64,000 nt of DNA from Pictodentalium vernedei (lineage: Eukaryota; Mollusca; Scaphopoda; Dentaliida; Dentaliidae). The notes under the pieces were generated by a model that was not told where the DNA came from, did not search any database, and was given only the letters and a program-made list of their open reading frames with translations. Both the position numbers and the translations under genes were made by a program. Positions 33,040-45,046 of this stretch are shown piece by piece (position 1 is the stretch's first letter; every line of letters begins with the position of its first letter). The stretch lies in the NCBI GenBank assembly GCA_031216915.1, contig CM062290.1, forward strand, positions 255,857,597 through 255,921,596. Direction: 5' to 3'.

Positions 33040-33625
33040 CCCCTCTCATGCCAGCATCCGTTGGAAGAGCAGCTATGAGAGGGATTCTTTAAGATAAGCC
33101 TGAAGGCTTAGAGGGTTGAGGTGGATTCTTGATGTTCTCAAGAAATCTGGAATTGATACATCAATCTTCAAAGCCCACTCTGTTCGAAGGAATTCTACAT
33201 CAGCTGCAATGATAAAAGGTCTTATATATTAAACAACATCTTGAAAACTGCAAATTGGTAGTCCGCTAATACCTTTTATAAATTTGATTTTAGGGACCAT
33301 TCAAGCAGTGAGCAGAGACGAGATTTTGAAGGAGCTGTTCCGGAACAGAATGACAATTCCAATATTGTCGACCTTTAGATCATGAACCTTACCATGAAAT
33401 AAATAACAGTTATCATCTTGAGTGTTTTTTGTCTGTTCCATTTCAATATGCCTTAATTTTGTGGGTCGTCCTAATGGAAATAATCATTAATCTTTGAAGC
33501 TGCAACCTCAACCTGAGAAGCCTTCAGGATAAGTGAAAGAGAATCTCCCCCCTCATGCCAGCATCTGTAGGATGAGCTGCTATGAGAGGGATTCTTTACG
33601 ATAAGCCTGAAGGCTTAGAGGGAAT
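33040..33625 (+). mobile_element. Fragment of another tyrosine-recombinase element with split direct repeats
   Basis: A block of about 75 bp ('CTCATGCCAGCATC', 'CTATGAGAGGGATTCTTTA', 'CCTGAAGGCTTAGAGG') occurs at 33043-33117 and again at 33548-33622. Between them lies a recombinase fragment (33112-33400). Each block begins and ends with CCCTCTCAT / ATGAGAGGG, a hairpin. Inverted partial copies are at 33507-33540 and 33903-33945. Direct repeats around a recombinase resemble Ngaro/PAT-type organisation; Crypton is an alternative. Confidence 0.55.
33112..33400 (+). pseudogene. Tyrosine recombinase C-terminal fragment
   Basis: The plus strand reads 'WILDVLKKSGIDTSIFKAHS' followed by 'VRRNSTSAAM'. 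The H-x-x-R with a following STSAA is the second catalytic block of tyrosine recombinases. Downstream, 'SRDEILK' fits the next helix, but the tryptophan and catalytic Tyr region is scrambled by frameshifts. It lacks the N-terminal domain and first Arg, so it is a relic. It is not closely related in sequence to the recombinase of copy B. Confidence 0.65.
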
Positions 33626-33963
33626 TACCCCCCCCCCCCCCCCCCCTCCAACGGTGACCTGACTCAATGAATCATTTCTACTGTACCCAACCCTTGCCAT
33701 AACATTACATGTACTGTTGGAGGTTAGTAATGTGTGCTTTTATGATTATTTCCACCATTTTCCTGAGTTTACCTTCAAAAAAAGATACTCTGTGTTTGAC
33801 AATTGGTTTTTTATACAGTACCAGGTATTCACCTGGTATTAGTCTCACATTTGGTGCTGTCAAGGTGAGAAATGCGTGTGGTGCATGCAAAGCGAAATGC
33901 TATCTCAACCCGAGAAGCCTTCAGCATTAGTGAAAAAGAATCACCAATTTTTTTGAGTAGATA
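33626..33963. other. No gene seen; poly-C run and spacer
   Basis: Poly-C run at 33628-33646, then AT-rich spacer with a small palindrome TACCAGGTATTCACCTGGTA (33820-33839) and a partial YR-element repeat at 33903-33945. Confidence 0.4.
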
Positions 33964-34058
33964 CAGGAATTATCTCATTTGTGACTGCAAGGAAATCTCA
34001 AGTTTTCACTCGGCTGAAAACTTATATTTCCTTGCTGTCACTCATTAGATAATTCTGG
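33964..34058. repeat. Foldback hairpin (MITE relic)
   Basis: AGGAATTATCTCATTTGTGA...GCAAGGAAAT pairs with ATTTCCTTGC.GTCAC...TAGATAATTCTGG, with an inner AGTTTTCA/TGAAAACT pair. A related phrase 'GAGATAATTCTGGTAC' occurs at 32426. Confidence 0.6.
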
Positions 34059-34347
34059 TACATACTCAAACACAGTAAGTATTCTCTATATATTTTCTTC
34101 TTCTTGGGAAGAAATAATGTCAATGGTTGGAGTTGTTAATAATTTATAAGGGAAAATGTAGCAGAAATCTTTTTAGAATATTTGGTAGTTTACTTCAGCT
34201 GGTAATGTAAAAGTGAAGTCACATGTCCATTATCCAATATGGAATTCTCCTCCATGCATTATTGTCATTTAAAAAACTTAGACTGCCAGAGGCCAGAGGC
34301 AAAGACATTTAACGAAGTTCTGTAACTCTTAGAAGCTTGCAGAAATA

Positions 34348-35828
34348 ACAAGTGTTTGACCACTGAGGTGGTATTAGTCCCCTACAGCGCTTTTGTGACA
34401 TAAGGTGTTTTTGTCACATAAGACATTAGAGTATATAAGCCTCTCTGCATTTCAGGTTAGTAGTTTAAGAAGTATAAAGACCGCCAGTAATGGTCCGGTC
34501 CAGTGAAAAGAAGGTCGAGTCCAGCTCTCGGTGGTGCAGTATTTTTGCCTGGACTGGTCCAATCATAATGAAGAGAAAGGTGATGAAATCTTACTTTTGG
34601 TAATACCAAAAAAGGAAGATATTAAAACATTTTCCTTCATTTAAGGTATTTTATAATAATTGAATTGGTATACGCATTTGTGTTCAGGACAACTGAATAC
34701 TCTAAGCACGGCAACTTTTAGAGTCGAAAGTTTGATTTTATGCTGTATTACCATAAAATAGAGAAAAAAGCTTAAAAAACACAACAAAAATGGCTGCCAT
34801 GGCGCCATCTTGAATTTTGAAAAAAATATTGGAAGTGCATAATCCCCTCACAACCCTTTATCCATGTGCCAAATATGAAAGGTGTAGCTTGAACCATGCT
34901 GGAGGAAGGGGGGGTTGGGGTGGTAACATAAAAATAGAAAAAAAAAGCTTAAAAAACACAGTAAAAATGGCAGCCATTCCGCCATCTTGGATTTTTAAAA
35001 AAAAATATTGATCGTGCATAATCCCCTCAGAACCATTTATCCACGTACCAAATATGAAAGGTGTAGCTTAAAGCATGTTGGAGGGAGAGTTGGTAACATA
35101 AAAACAAACAGACAGACAGATGGGCAGACAGACAGATCTAAGATTTTGAAAAAAAAATATTGAGCGTGCATAATACCCTCACAACCCTTTATTCATGTAC
35201 CATATTTGAAAGGTGTAGCTTGAACCATGTTGGAGGGAGGGGTGGTAACATAAAATAGAGAAAAAAGCTAAAAAAACACAACAAAAATGGCTGCCATGGC
35301 ACCATCTTGCATTTTGAAAAAAAAAAATTAAACGTGCTTCATCCCATCACAACCCTCTATCCATGTGCCAAATATGAAATGTGTAGCTTGAACCATGTTG
35401 GGGTGAGGGGTGGTAACATAAAATAGAGAAAAAAGCTTAAAAAACACAACAAAAATGGCCACATTGCCGCCATCTTGGATTTTGAAAAAAAAATATTGAA
35501 TGTGCATCATCCCCTCCCAACCCTCTATGCATGTGCCAAATATGCAACGTGTAGCTTGAACCATGTTGGAGGGAGGGGTGGTAACATGAAAAGAGAGAAA
35601 AAAAGCTTAAAAAGCACAACAAAAATGACCGCCATTCCACCATCTTGGATTTTGAAAAAAAAATTTTGAGTGTGCATCACCCCCTCAGAACCATTCATCC
35701 ATGTACCAAATATGAAAGGTGTAGCTTAAAGCATGTTGGGGGGAGAGGTGGTAACATAAAAACAGATAGACAGACAGACAGATGGAGTGCAATCTAAAAG
35801 TCCCCTTGCGGTTCCCGTAGGGGACTAA
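34348..35828 (+). mobile_element. Family 2 repeat element, copy a
   Basis: The head is ACAAGTGTTTGACCACTGAG followed by 'GTGGTATTAGTCCCCTA'. About seven units of 140-150 bp follow, with 'CCAAATATGAAAGGTGTAGC' and 'ATGGCTGCCAT.GCGCCATCT'. A CAGACAGACAGATGG tract occurs, and the end is 'GTAGGGGACTAA', the reverse complement of the head TTAGTCCCCTAC. It ends in CTAA like family 1. No coding capacity. Confidence 0.75.
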
Positions 35829-35930
35829 TAATGGATTTAGCAAATATCACTTGATTAGCTGAGCAGTTGTTCCTTATCAAGTGTCATCTGCCTATTCAGG
35901 CAGACAACACATGACTGGAAACACCTGTTT
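35829..35930. other. Short spacer
   Basis: No feature seen. Confidence 0.4.
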
Positions 35931-36119
35931 GGATTGATTGATTTATTGTGCAGTACACCTTGGTACACAGCTCCAACGTGCCCCAACACAGGCAATCAGG
36001 ATTAAGTGCCTTGCCCAAGGACACAACACAGTTGCCCCTGGTGGGGATCGAACCATGGACCTTACAGTTTTAAGTCGGTTTGAAGTCCAATACCATAACC
36101 ACTGAGCCACTATGCTCCT
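35931..36119 (-). mobile_element. tRNA-derived SINE (well preserved)
   Basis: The minus strand has a perfect box A (TGGCTCAGTGG, about 36110) and box B (GGTTCGATCCC, about 36053). It continues with 'TGTGTCCTTGGGCAAGGCAC' and 'AAGGTGTACTGCAC' and ends in an AATAAATCAATCAATCC tail. The middle block is shared with the SINE at 10022. It is shorter than that copy, with a different 3' tail. It is not a functional tRNA: no acceptor pairing or anticodon arm is evident. Confidence 0.88.
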
Positions 36120-36349
36120 CACCTATACAGATTATGTAACAACTTCTCTTCACCATTATCTAGTCTGCAATTTTACAACATCAGAGGCAGGAGACTCATT
36201 TCATGGCCTTACACAGAAGGTTTAGATAGAATTCATTGACTTTTCCATGACTTTTTCAGATGAACAATTTTCAATGACTTTCCTTGATGAATCTTTTTTG
36301 AAGAATTTTTCGTCCATGTTTTTTAAAAACTGAAGGAACGGAGCTATTA

Positions 36350-36565
36350 ATACAATATAAGCAAATGAGCAGCAGTTGATATGACTCAAAGCAGACTGGA
36401 ATATAACCAAATTAGCATTGCAAATCCTTATTGCACACAAGAGATGAAATACACAACCACGCATGCTATTCTGTAGATTGAGGCCTAAAACAAAACAAAC
36501 CAAGAAGGCAAGAACATGAACTTTTGATGGCCAAGTTAATAATTACAAAAATAAAAAAATAAAAT
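36350..36565 (-). repeat. Dispersed repeat, inverted copy of 31850-32060
   Basis: The minus strand shares 'AAAGTTCATGTTCTTG', 'AGAATAGCATG' and 'TGCAATGCTAA' with 31905-32010. Confidence 0.6.
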
Positions 36566-36567
36566 AA

Positions 36568-37400
36568 ACAAGAGGCCACAAGGGGCCTTAATCGCTCACC
36601 GGCCAAAGTGGTTCAAAGAAGTGTTTGGGGTCACATTCAGTTAGACATGGTTCATCAACACTACAAAGGAATGAAGCCATGCAAAGGCAATTTTATGGAA
36701 ATGGATCTGAACAAACCTGAACCTAACATGCTCCCCCTGCCCTCCCCCCCCCCCAACCTTGCCTATAGAGAGCCCAAATAATAAGCCAGGGACTCAACTT
36801 GAACAAACTTGAATCTGATCCCTCTTGAGATGTTACAAATGTATATACCAAATATGAAAGAATTCTGACTGGCGGATCTGAACAAGGAGGTTTTTAAAGA
36901 AATGTCCTCACATTGCATCAAGTTAAACTTTGGGCTCAAATAGGAAGCCAAAATATTAATCCAGGGGCACGATTTGAACATACTTGAATCTGACCCACAC
37001 AGAGATGTTGTATACCAAATATGAAAGGATTCTGATTGGTGGATCTGAAGAAGACTTTTAAAAGAAATTTCCTCATATTGCAGTAAGTTAAAATTCGGGC
37101 TCCCACAGGAAGCCAAATATCAACCCATAGACCATATTTGAACAAACTTGAATGGGACCCTCCTAGAGATGTTGTATACCAAATATGAAAACATTCTGAC
37201 CACAGGGTCCAAAGAAGAGGATTTTAAAAAAAATTCCCTATATTGCACTAAGTTGATATTCCGGCTCTCATAGGGAGCCCAAAAATTTACCCAGGTAAGC
37301 AATTTGAACGAACCTGAAACTGACCCACCTCAAGATGTTGTATACCAAATATGAATGCATTCTGACTGGTGGATCTGAAGAAGATTTTTAAAGAAACAGA
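36568..37400 (+). mobile_element. Family 1 repeat element, copy c (3' truncated)
   Basis: The head is ACAAGAGGCCACAAGGGGCC...CGCTCACC, matching copy b. Five units follow ('GATGTTGTATACCAAATATG', 'TCTGACTGGTGGATCTGAAG'). The tail and CTAA end are absent; sequence identity stops near 37400. Confidence 0.7.
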
Positions 37401-37739
37401 AGATCTACTTTGTGGGGCCCTAACTGGCTTCTCTGTATGCAACATGCTATGCACTATAAGTTTTGTACAATATCGGCTGGTGCAGAAGTTGTATTTTTGT
37501 GACCTCAAAAAGTATGTCTTGTACATCAGTAGGAACGATTATCTAAATCATTTTTAATTAAACACTTTTCTTGTAAACATACTGAGTGTTATTACATTAT
37601 TTTAATTTAAAATCACAAGATATGGCTAGCTCGAACACCAGGGAAGGCAATGAAATAGCAGGACCATTTCTTTGAAAACAATATCCCATAATCTGTTACA
37701 TCACTGCCATCTTTTATGGAGTGCGAGCAATTTGTGCAT
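37401..37739. other. No gene seen
   Basis: Unassigned spacer before a decayed minisatellite. Confidence 0.4.
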
Positions 37740-37860
37740 GTCTTCTCATTAGACCAACTTTCACTTGATCAATTCTCAAAAGACCAATTTCCATTAGACC
37801 TACTCCCATCAGACCAACAGTCCACACTATATCAATTCCTAATGGACAAACAGTTACAAT
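37740..37860 (-). repeat. Degenerate 'GGTCTAATGGGAATTGGTC' minisatellite
   Basis: The plus strand has ATTAGACCAACTTTCACTTG-like phrases ('AGACCAATTTCCATTAGACC', 'CATCAGACCAACAGTCC'). On the other strand this is the same unit that surrounds DIRS copy D (52415-52465, 59301-59360). Confidence 0.6.
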
Positions 37861-38032
37861 TTTGAAAAAACAAGCTGTCCAAGTGAAAAAACATTTTAGT
37901 TCTGATGAATTTTATTACTCAGGTAGTTTTTATATCATTGTGTACAAATGAAAAGACAATTTTGGTAAATCATATTACATTTTGAGACCATACATAAGAC
38001 CAACATAATGTGAATTTAAAGAACTTTAAAAA

Positions 38033-38276
38033 ATGAAAAAATTTATAGTAATTTATATATTTTTTATACTTACAAATGACCCAGACTTAGCTGGTGCTGA
38101 CTCTTAATTATTCAGGGCCAAACACAAATTTTGCCCCCCCCCCCCCCCCCAATCCCCAAAATTTGCATCCAAATCCAAAAATTCAATGTCCTATATGGTC
38201 CTCCATACTTTTGTCCACTGCGCATGTGCAGTGTGAAGGAAGTACCGAAATTGGTGCCAAATCTTCATTCTTACAA
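38033..38276 (-). repeat. DIRS B inverted terminal repeat (3' side)
   Basis: Pairs with 50924-51130. A poly-C run lies at 38137-38152 and the NRF1-like palindrome has decayed to TGCGCATGTGCA (38219). Confidence 0.85.
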
Positions 38277-38346
38277 CCAGTGCCTGGTAAATGTTATATG
38301 ATCAGTGGGGAGGTATGAGTTCCCAAACAATGGGAGGGACATCCCC

Positions 38347-38435
38347 GTCTAGGTCATTGGTAAGTATAAAAAATATATAAATTACTATAATTTTTTTCAT
38401 ATTTTTATACTGTACCAATGACCCAGACTTAGCTG
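38347..38435 (-). repeat. DIRS B internal complementary region
   Basis: The two end sequences meet at 38400/38401 ('TTTTTTTCAT' | 'ATTTTTATACTG'). The left end of B (38033) correspondingly starts ATGAAAAAATTTATAG, sharing the private ATG. Confidence 0.85.
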
Positions 38436-39036
38436 AATAGAAAACAGGCTGGAGGGCCTAGGACATAAAGGAAAATCCAATAGGCTCAATTACAAATATA
38501 TAGAATTATCCCCTCAAGGAGAAAAGGAGAAACAGGATTTACATACATCTTTCTTGTTTATACAAAATAAGAAAAACATATTACCAATCCGTAATTGAGC
38601 ACAATAACATCAATGATCTCTATTAACATCCAGTATAACCCATTATACTAATTTTTTTAAAGGAAAGCCAATAAATAAAGATAGTCCAGAGAATGAGACT
38701 CTTTATACTCATTTAAAAGTGTCCGAGGATTGTATATTAATACTCGTATGACACGTGACATATACAAATGCTTCACACCAAGCTACACTTTTAAAATATT
38801 ACATAAATGAGATAAACATTAGCTTTACAATTTAAAATCGTCCCAGCAACGACTCGGAATTACTGACTCCAGAGGAGGTATTCCCTTGCTTTTCACTATA
38901 AAGCAGGTGATATAAGGGAACACCATCCCCCCCCCCCCCTTCCCCTTGCTCTGGGTCAATCACCCCAGAACGAAGAGGGCAGCAGGACAGAGTCACTGCT
39001 GGAACAGAAAGCCTGCATAACTATAGTTGCAACTGT

Positions 39037-40220
39037 TTAGTGGACGGCATTCTGAGCAACAGATAATGGACCTAAACATTGAAGGTCACCAGAAATAGAC
39101 TCAATATTTCTAAGGTAAAAATTTGTGAATGTAGAAGGCTGAGACCAGTATGCAGCCTTCATCAAATCCGTAATAGCAATACTATTAGCATAAACCCAAG
39201 ATGCAGACAGCGCTCTAACTTCATGCGCTGAAATCTTAAGCACAGACTGCTGAGTAGAAGATAATCTTTCATAAGCAGTACGAATAGTCAACTGAATCCA
39301 CCTGGAAACAGAATGGACCGTGATGTCCCTTCTATTAGGAAGCAGAGACAGAAAGAAACGTTTTCGTCCCTTTCTGATAAACTCAGATCTACGTTTGTAA
39401 ATACGTATAGCTCTTACTGGACACAGCAAAGGCCTATGGTCATCTGAGGATGGAAGAGCCTTAATAACAATAGGCTCAGGGTACTTATTAGGAGCCTGAT
39501 TCTCAGCCAAAAATCCAACATTGGTAGTCAAAGTAATAGTATTACCAACACTACGATAGTGAGAATCATCAACAGATAGAGCATGAAGCTCACTAACTCT
39601 TCTAGCAGAAGAGAAGGCTAAGAGAAAAGCTGTCTTATAAGATAAGTATTTGAAGTCTACCGTGTCAAGGGGTTCAAATGGCGCTTCTTTTAGCTTCAGA
39701 AGAACTCAAGCTAAATTCCACTTGGGAATTAACCTAAGGGTTCTAGATCTATTTATAGAAAAGTTTTTAACTAACTTTGATAAAGAGACATTAGATCCAA
39801 TTTGTAAGCTATCACGATGAGCATAAGTATCCGATAGCATAGACCTATAACCCTTAATAGTTATTGGCTGCAGTTTGATAAAAAAATTAGCAAAGTCTGG
39901 AATGGAGGGATCAAAGATATCAATAGAATGATCCCTACACCAACAAGAGAAAACCTTCCACTTAGCAGCATAATTTAGCGAAGAGGAGGTCCTCCTACAG
40001 TTAGAAATTGCATCCACTGCTCGTCCTGTAAATTGCTTGCTGTGCAAGAAGGACCGCACAACGGAAATACGTGAAGGTTAAGACCTTGCGGGTTGTGATG
40101 TAGTGTGCACGATTTCCCCTGCGAAAGAAGGTCCTCCCATGGATGAAGCTTCTGAGGAATGTCCCATAACAGACACCTGAGTAGATTTATCCATGGTCTC
40201 TGGGGTGACAGAGATGCTAC
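39037..40220 (-). pseudogene. DIRS B tyrosine recombinase, nearly open
   Basis: One frame is open from about 40059 to 39037 except for a single TGA at 39708-39706. The N-terminal core-binding part has 'AAKWKVFSCWCRDHSID' and 'KGYRSMLSDTYAHRD'. The catalytic part has the first Arg in 'SSARRVSELHALS' (about 39610), H-x-x-R in 'SAHEVRALSASW' (about 39225) and the Trp/Tyr block 'AAYWSQPSTFTNFYLR' (about 39150-39105). All four catalytic types of residue (R, H-x-x-R, W, Y) are visible. In DIRS elements this enzyme integrates the circular DNA without target duplication. It lies downstream of RT/RNase H, as in the family. The internal stop makes it non-functional as it stands. Confidence 0.85.
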
Positions 40221-40469
40221 CAACAGAATCTTGCAGTGAGATTGTTTGATTTTTAGCAATATCTGTTGAATCAATGGAGCTGGAGGATACGCGTATCCTA
40301 TCATTCTGTCCCAAGAGATCGAGAGAGGGTCTACTGCGAATGCTCGAGGATCTGGGGATGGCGACACATATGTTTACAACTGATTGTTGAGATGCGTCGC
40401 AAACAAGTCAATCACTGGACGATCCCATTCGTAGCAGATCTGATTGAATACTCATTTGTTGAGAGTCCA

Positions 40470-41090
40470 TTCTGACGACCACATATGACCTTTCCAAGAA
40501 AGGGAGTCCGCTAGAACGTTCACACGGCCCGGAATATGACGGACCGACAGAAGAACCTGATGCTCTAGAACAAACAGAAGGATTCTTTCTATTAAGTTGA
40601 ACAACAGAATGGAATGAGTGCCTCCCTGGTTCTGAAAGTACGCTACTACTGTCTAATTGTCAGACAGTATTTGAACATGTGAATTCTGAATTATGTTCAT
40701 CCAATGACGTAGCACAAGCCAAATTGACATCATCTCTTTGATGTTTATGTGCTTGTTCAGAAATTGCAGATCCCAAAGACCCTGGCACCTCAAATCTGTT
40801 GGGTTCAATGTCACGCCCCAACCTGTTTGACTGGCATCCATTATAATCGTAAAAAACGGATCCGGCAGTTGCAGTGGAACTTCCTGAGTTAACCACTGAA
40901 TGTCTGCCCAAGTCTGAATCTGTTTTACTTGGTTCGACAAGATGATGTTCGTTTCGAGCAAATGAATCTTCAAACTCCAATTCTGAGTGAAAAAAATCTG
41001 GAGTGGACGAGTGCGTAGGCGCCCCATCGGAATAAGGTCCACAGCGGCTCCGCACAAACCTATCAGTCGCATAAATTCTCTCGCTGTTAC
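40470..41090 (-). pseudogene. DIRS B RNase H domain
   Basis: A frame from 41072 contains 'FFTIIMDASQTGWGVTL' (first catalytic Asp), 'INIKEMMSIWLVLRHW' (Glu) and 'VQILSDN' (second Asp). This is the typical DIRS/gypsy RNase H order and follows the RT directly. The frame ends at 40653 in a stop and the rest is shifted. Confidence 0.8.
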
Positions 41091-41660
41091 TACATCTGAG
41101 TGTAGACAAAAGCGAGCTTAACAACTGACTAATTTCGCTCTGGGTAACGGCAGACGAACCAGATTGTTGTGCTCTCGAAGCTCATTCCCAAGTGAATGGA
41201 CGACTTGGACGGAACTAGATCCGACTTCTTTTCATTTACTATGAAACCGAGACGTCGGAGCAATTGAAGCAGACTCTGAACATCGTTCTGAAGAGCTAAT
41301 CTGTCGCCGTACCTCTGAAGAATGTTGTTCAAGTAGGCCGACGTTACCGCAGACGAATGAGCTCAGAAATGAGTCATTACCAAGTTCATTATTCGAGTGA
41401 AGGCCCAGGGCACTAGATTCAGTCCGAAGCACATTGCTCGGAACTGATAAACGACTCCTAGGACAGCGAAGCGAAGGTACTTTCTGAACGCCGGATGTAC
41501 CATGACTTGAAAGTACGCATCCTTGAGACCTATGCTCGCAGCATAATCATTCACTCGAATGCTCGCTCTCGGTGATACAAAGTCTCCATATAAAATTTCG
41601 GAGCCACAATTAGGTTGTTTGTCCAGCTTAGATCTATAACTGGATGGAACGAGCCATCTG
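41090..41660 (-). pseudogene. DIRS B reverse transcriptase remnant
   Basis: The frame at 41554-41363 reads 'GLKDAYFQVMVHPAFRKYLR' (the Asp of IDLKDAY retained) and 'CFGLNLVPWAFTRIM'. The frame at 41332-41129 holds 'RRLGFIVNEKKSDLVPSKS'. The YxDD box region between them lies across a frameshift ('NNILQRYGD'). Clearly the same RT as copy C but degraded. Confidence 0.8.
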
Positions 41661-41879
41661 GTTTTGGTACCAGGAACAGGTGACTGTAAAAACAGGGAGA
41701 TTCCTGGTTTTCTACGACCTCTATTTCTACGACTTCTCCAGAAGAGAATGCACCTCTGATAGAAGCGAATCTCTCTTCTGAAGGTTTGACGGAAGCCGAG
41801 TCCATTGTGGACTTTGTGTTAACGGAGGTTTTTCTCTGAAGGACAGTTTTAGACCTTCCGAAATAACATCCTGAACCTG

Positions 41880-42981
41880 TCAGTCGTCCGTAATTGACAA
41901 GCAATTGGTTAAGAATCTTGACAGCCTTCCGCCCACTGGAGCGCAATAGAGGTTCTGACCTTCACCTCCTGGACCAGCGAGGCTTGCGGGAGGAGAAACT
42001 ATGTCCTCTCCGACCCGCACCTCGCCCAGTCGACCTAGGGGCATCTGACCAGTTGTCTCGGCCAGCATTACGTCCCCTACCTGAGTCGCTACTCTGACGG
42101 TCTCTGGAGTAAGAAGTAGAGGCTTTCTTAGATCCTCTATAGGAGCTAACATTGGACGTACTCGCCCCAGAAGTCCCTGACTTACTCCTCTCTGCTGAGT
42201 CCATTTTTTTTTAAACGGACTTAAAGAGCCGAGAGTCTGAAGCTTTCTTGGTAATCTGATCGTAGATTAATGAAAGCTTACCATCAGAGAGAAGTTCTCC
42301 TGAAACCGGAGCGACTCGAAGAGAGTTTTTCACCTTAGAATTCACCCTAGTGGATAAAGCCAGGGCAGCATCACGTCTGACTAACTCCAAATTTGCCATT
42401 GAAAGGGCAGAGTTATACATGGAATATGCGATTGCCCTAGAAAGAACTCTCAAGGAAGTTTAAACATCCTGGAATTCTTTACCATCGAGACGTTGTGCTA
42501 ACGCTCTGGTAAGGTGATCTGCGTAAGTTAAGGCATCTAAACTAGCTCTGTTAAGACGAGATTGTCGTCTCCAACGTACCGGAGAGAATCGACATAGACG
42601 CCGTCAATGACAACTCAAGTCTTCTGCCTAGTCGTCTAAATGCAGAGGAACTCTCGGAAAGCCCTTTCCTGCCATTTCAAATTTATTTCTACTGTTGAAG
42701 AACGGCAGAGGTAGAGCATGTTGCGATAACAAACTGGATCTGCCAGTCTTAGAGGCTAGCCTAAAAATAGCATCATTCAGCAATTCAAACGTCCGTGAGA
42801 CATTTCTGGACTGGACCGAAAACTCAGGCGCGACGTCCTTAGTCCGGCCGAAGAAGTCTCTGTCCACTGACGCTATCAGTCTCTTATCTGGTATCGCCGC
42901 TCTCTGGTCTGGAGGAACAACTTCTGGAAGGTGTTGCCGGATAAAATCTACGGCCACCTTATGTTGTTCCAGAAGGGAAAA
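41880..42981 (-). pseudogene. DIRS B gag, C-terminal part
   Basis: Contains 'FIRQHLPEVVPPDQRAAIPD', 'RLIASVDRDFFGR' and 'FPRVPLHLDD', which match copy C gag at 47060-46700. After that come Ser/Arg/Gly-rich stretches (42204-41962, 'SDSGRGRNAGRDNWSD'). It is cut at 42981 by the 3' end of copy C; the N-terminal part resumes at about 49520. Confidence 0.75.
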
Positions 42982-43284
42982 GTTAAAAAATTTATAATAA
43001 TTTATATATTTTTTATACTTACCAATGACCCAGACTTAGCCGGTGCTAACTCTTAAATTCTAGGGCCAAACACAAATTTTACCCCCCAATCCCCAAAATT
43101 TGCATCTAAAACCGAAAACTACATGTCCTATATGGTCCTCCATACCTTTCCCCCACTGCGCATGCGCAGTGTCAAGGAAGTCTTGAAGTTGGCGCCAAAA
43201 GTCATTCTTACAAGCAGTGCCTGGAAAAGCGTTATGTACTCAGCGGGGAGGTATGAGTTCCTAACTCATGGGAGGGCCATCCCC

Positions 43285-43373
43285 GTCTGGGTCATTGGTA
43301 AGTATAAAAAATATATAAATTACTATAAATTTTTTAACATTTTTATACTGTACCAATGACCCAGACTTAGCTG
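43285..43373 (-). repeat. DIRS C internal complementary region
   Basis: Junction of end sequences at 43338/43339 ('TTTTTTAAC' | 'ATTTTTATACTG'), identical in plan to copy A. Confidence 0.85.
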
Positions 43374-44299
43374 AATAGTAAAAAGGTTGGAGGGCCTAGA
43401 ACATAAAGCAATCAAATAACTCAACTATATATATACAGAATTATCCCCTCAAGGAGAAAGGAGAAATAGGCTTTACATGTATCTTTCTATTCTGCATCAA
43501 AACGAGAAAGACACAACACCATTCTGTACTTGAGCATAATAACATCACTGATGTCTATTAACCTCCAGTATAATCCATTATGGTAATTATTTTTAAAGGA
43601 AAGCCGATAAATAAAGTAGTCCAGATAAATGAGACTCTTAAATTCATTAAAAGTGACCGATAATTGTATATTAACGTCTGCATGATATGTGACATATACA
43701 AATACTACACACCGAGGTACACTTGAAAATATTACATGGACGAGTAAAAAATTATCTTTACACTTTAAAAATCATCCCGGTACCGACTAGAATTACTGAC
43801 TCTAGGGGAGGTATTCCCTTGCTTTTCACTATAAAGCAGGTGACCTAAGGGAACACCCCCCCCCCCCCCTTCCCCTTGCCCTGGGTCAAATACCCCAGAG
43901 CGATGTGGGCGGCAGCACAGAGTCACTGCCGGAACCAAAAGCCTACACAACTATAGTTGCAACTGTTTAGTGGACGACATTCTGAGCAACAGATAACGAA
44001 ACTAAACAATGCCGGTCTCCAGAAATGGACTCAATATTTCTGAGGTATAAATTCGTGCAAGTGAAAGGCTAAAACCAATATGCAGCCGTCATTAGAACTG
44101 TAATAGCAACGCTATTAGCATAAGCCTCTGAAGTAGAAAGAACTCTTACTTCAAGAGCTAAAATCTTAATCGCATACTGCTGTGTTGAAGATATTATCAT
44201 AAGCAGTACTGAAAGCTAATAGAATCCATCTAGCTATAGAATGGACCGAAATGTGGAGGAAGCTTCCACAGCATAAGCCACAACAGACACCTGAATAGA

Positions 44300-44985
44300 T
44301 TAATGCACGGTCTTTGTGGAGACAGAGGTGCTACCAACAGAATTGCATTGAGATTATTTAACTTAAGCAATATCTGCTGAATCAACGGCGCTGGAGGATA
44401 CCCATATCCTATTATCCCGTCTCAAGAGATGGATAGAGCGTCAACTGCAAACGCTCGAGGATCCGAACATGTTGACACATACACTTGCAACTGATTGTTG
44501 AGATGCGTCGCAAATAAGTCCATCATTGGCCGCTCTCATAGGTAGCAAATCTGATACAAATACTCAATGTTAAAAGTCCATTTGACTGCAACAAGCGGCC
44601 CTTTCGTGAATGGGAGTCCGCTAATACGTTCAGATGACCCGGAATACGACGGACCGATAGGAGAACTTGATGTTCTAGTACCAACAGAAGGATTCATTCC
44701 GTTACAGTGAATAACAGAATGGAATGAGTACCTCCCTAGTTCCGAAAATATGCTTATACCGTCGAATTGTCGGACAGAATTGCCTGTGGGCAATCTGGAT
44801 AACATTCATGCAATGACGTAACGCAAGCCAAAATAACATCAATTCCTGATGTTTATGTGCTTGATTAGGAACTACGGATCCTAAGGACCCTGGCACTTAA
44901 AAACCGTTGGGCTCAATGTTGGGTCCCAACCTATTTAACTGGCATCTGTCAAAACTGTAAAACTCGGATCCGGCAATTGCAGTGA
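44300..44985 (-). pseudogene. DIRS C RNase H remnant
   Basis: Short frames (44702-44896, 44536-44805) keep 'MPGSLGSVVPNQAHKHQ' and neighbouring blocks in the order seen in copy B. Multiple frameshifts. Confidence 0.65.
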
Positions 44986-45046
44986 AAGTTATTTCCCTGA
45001 ATAAACCACTGAATATCTGCCCAAGTCTGAATCTGTTTCACTTGAC

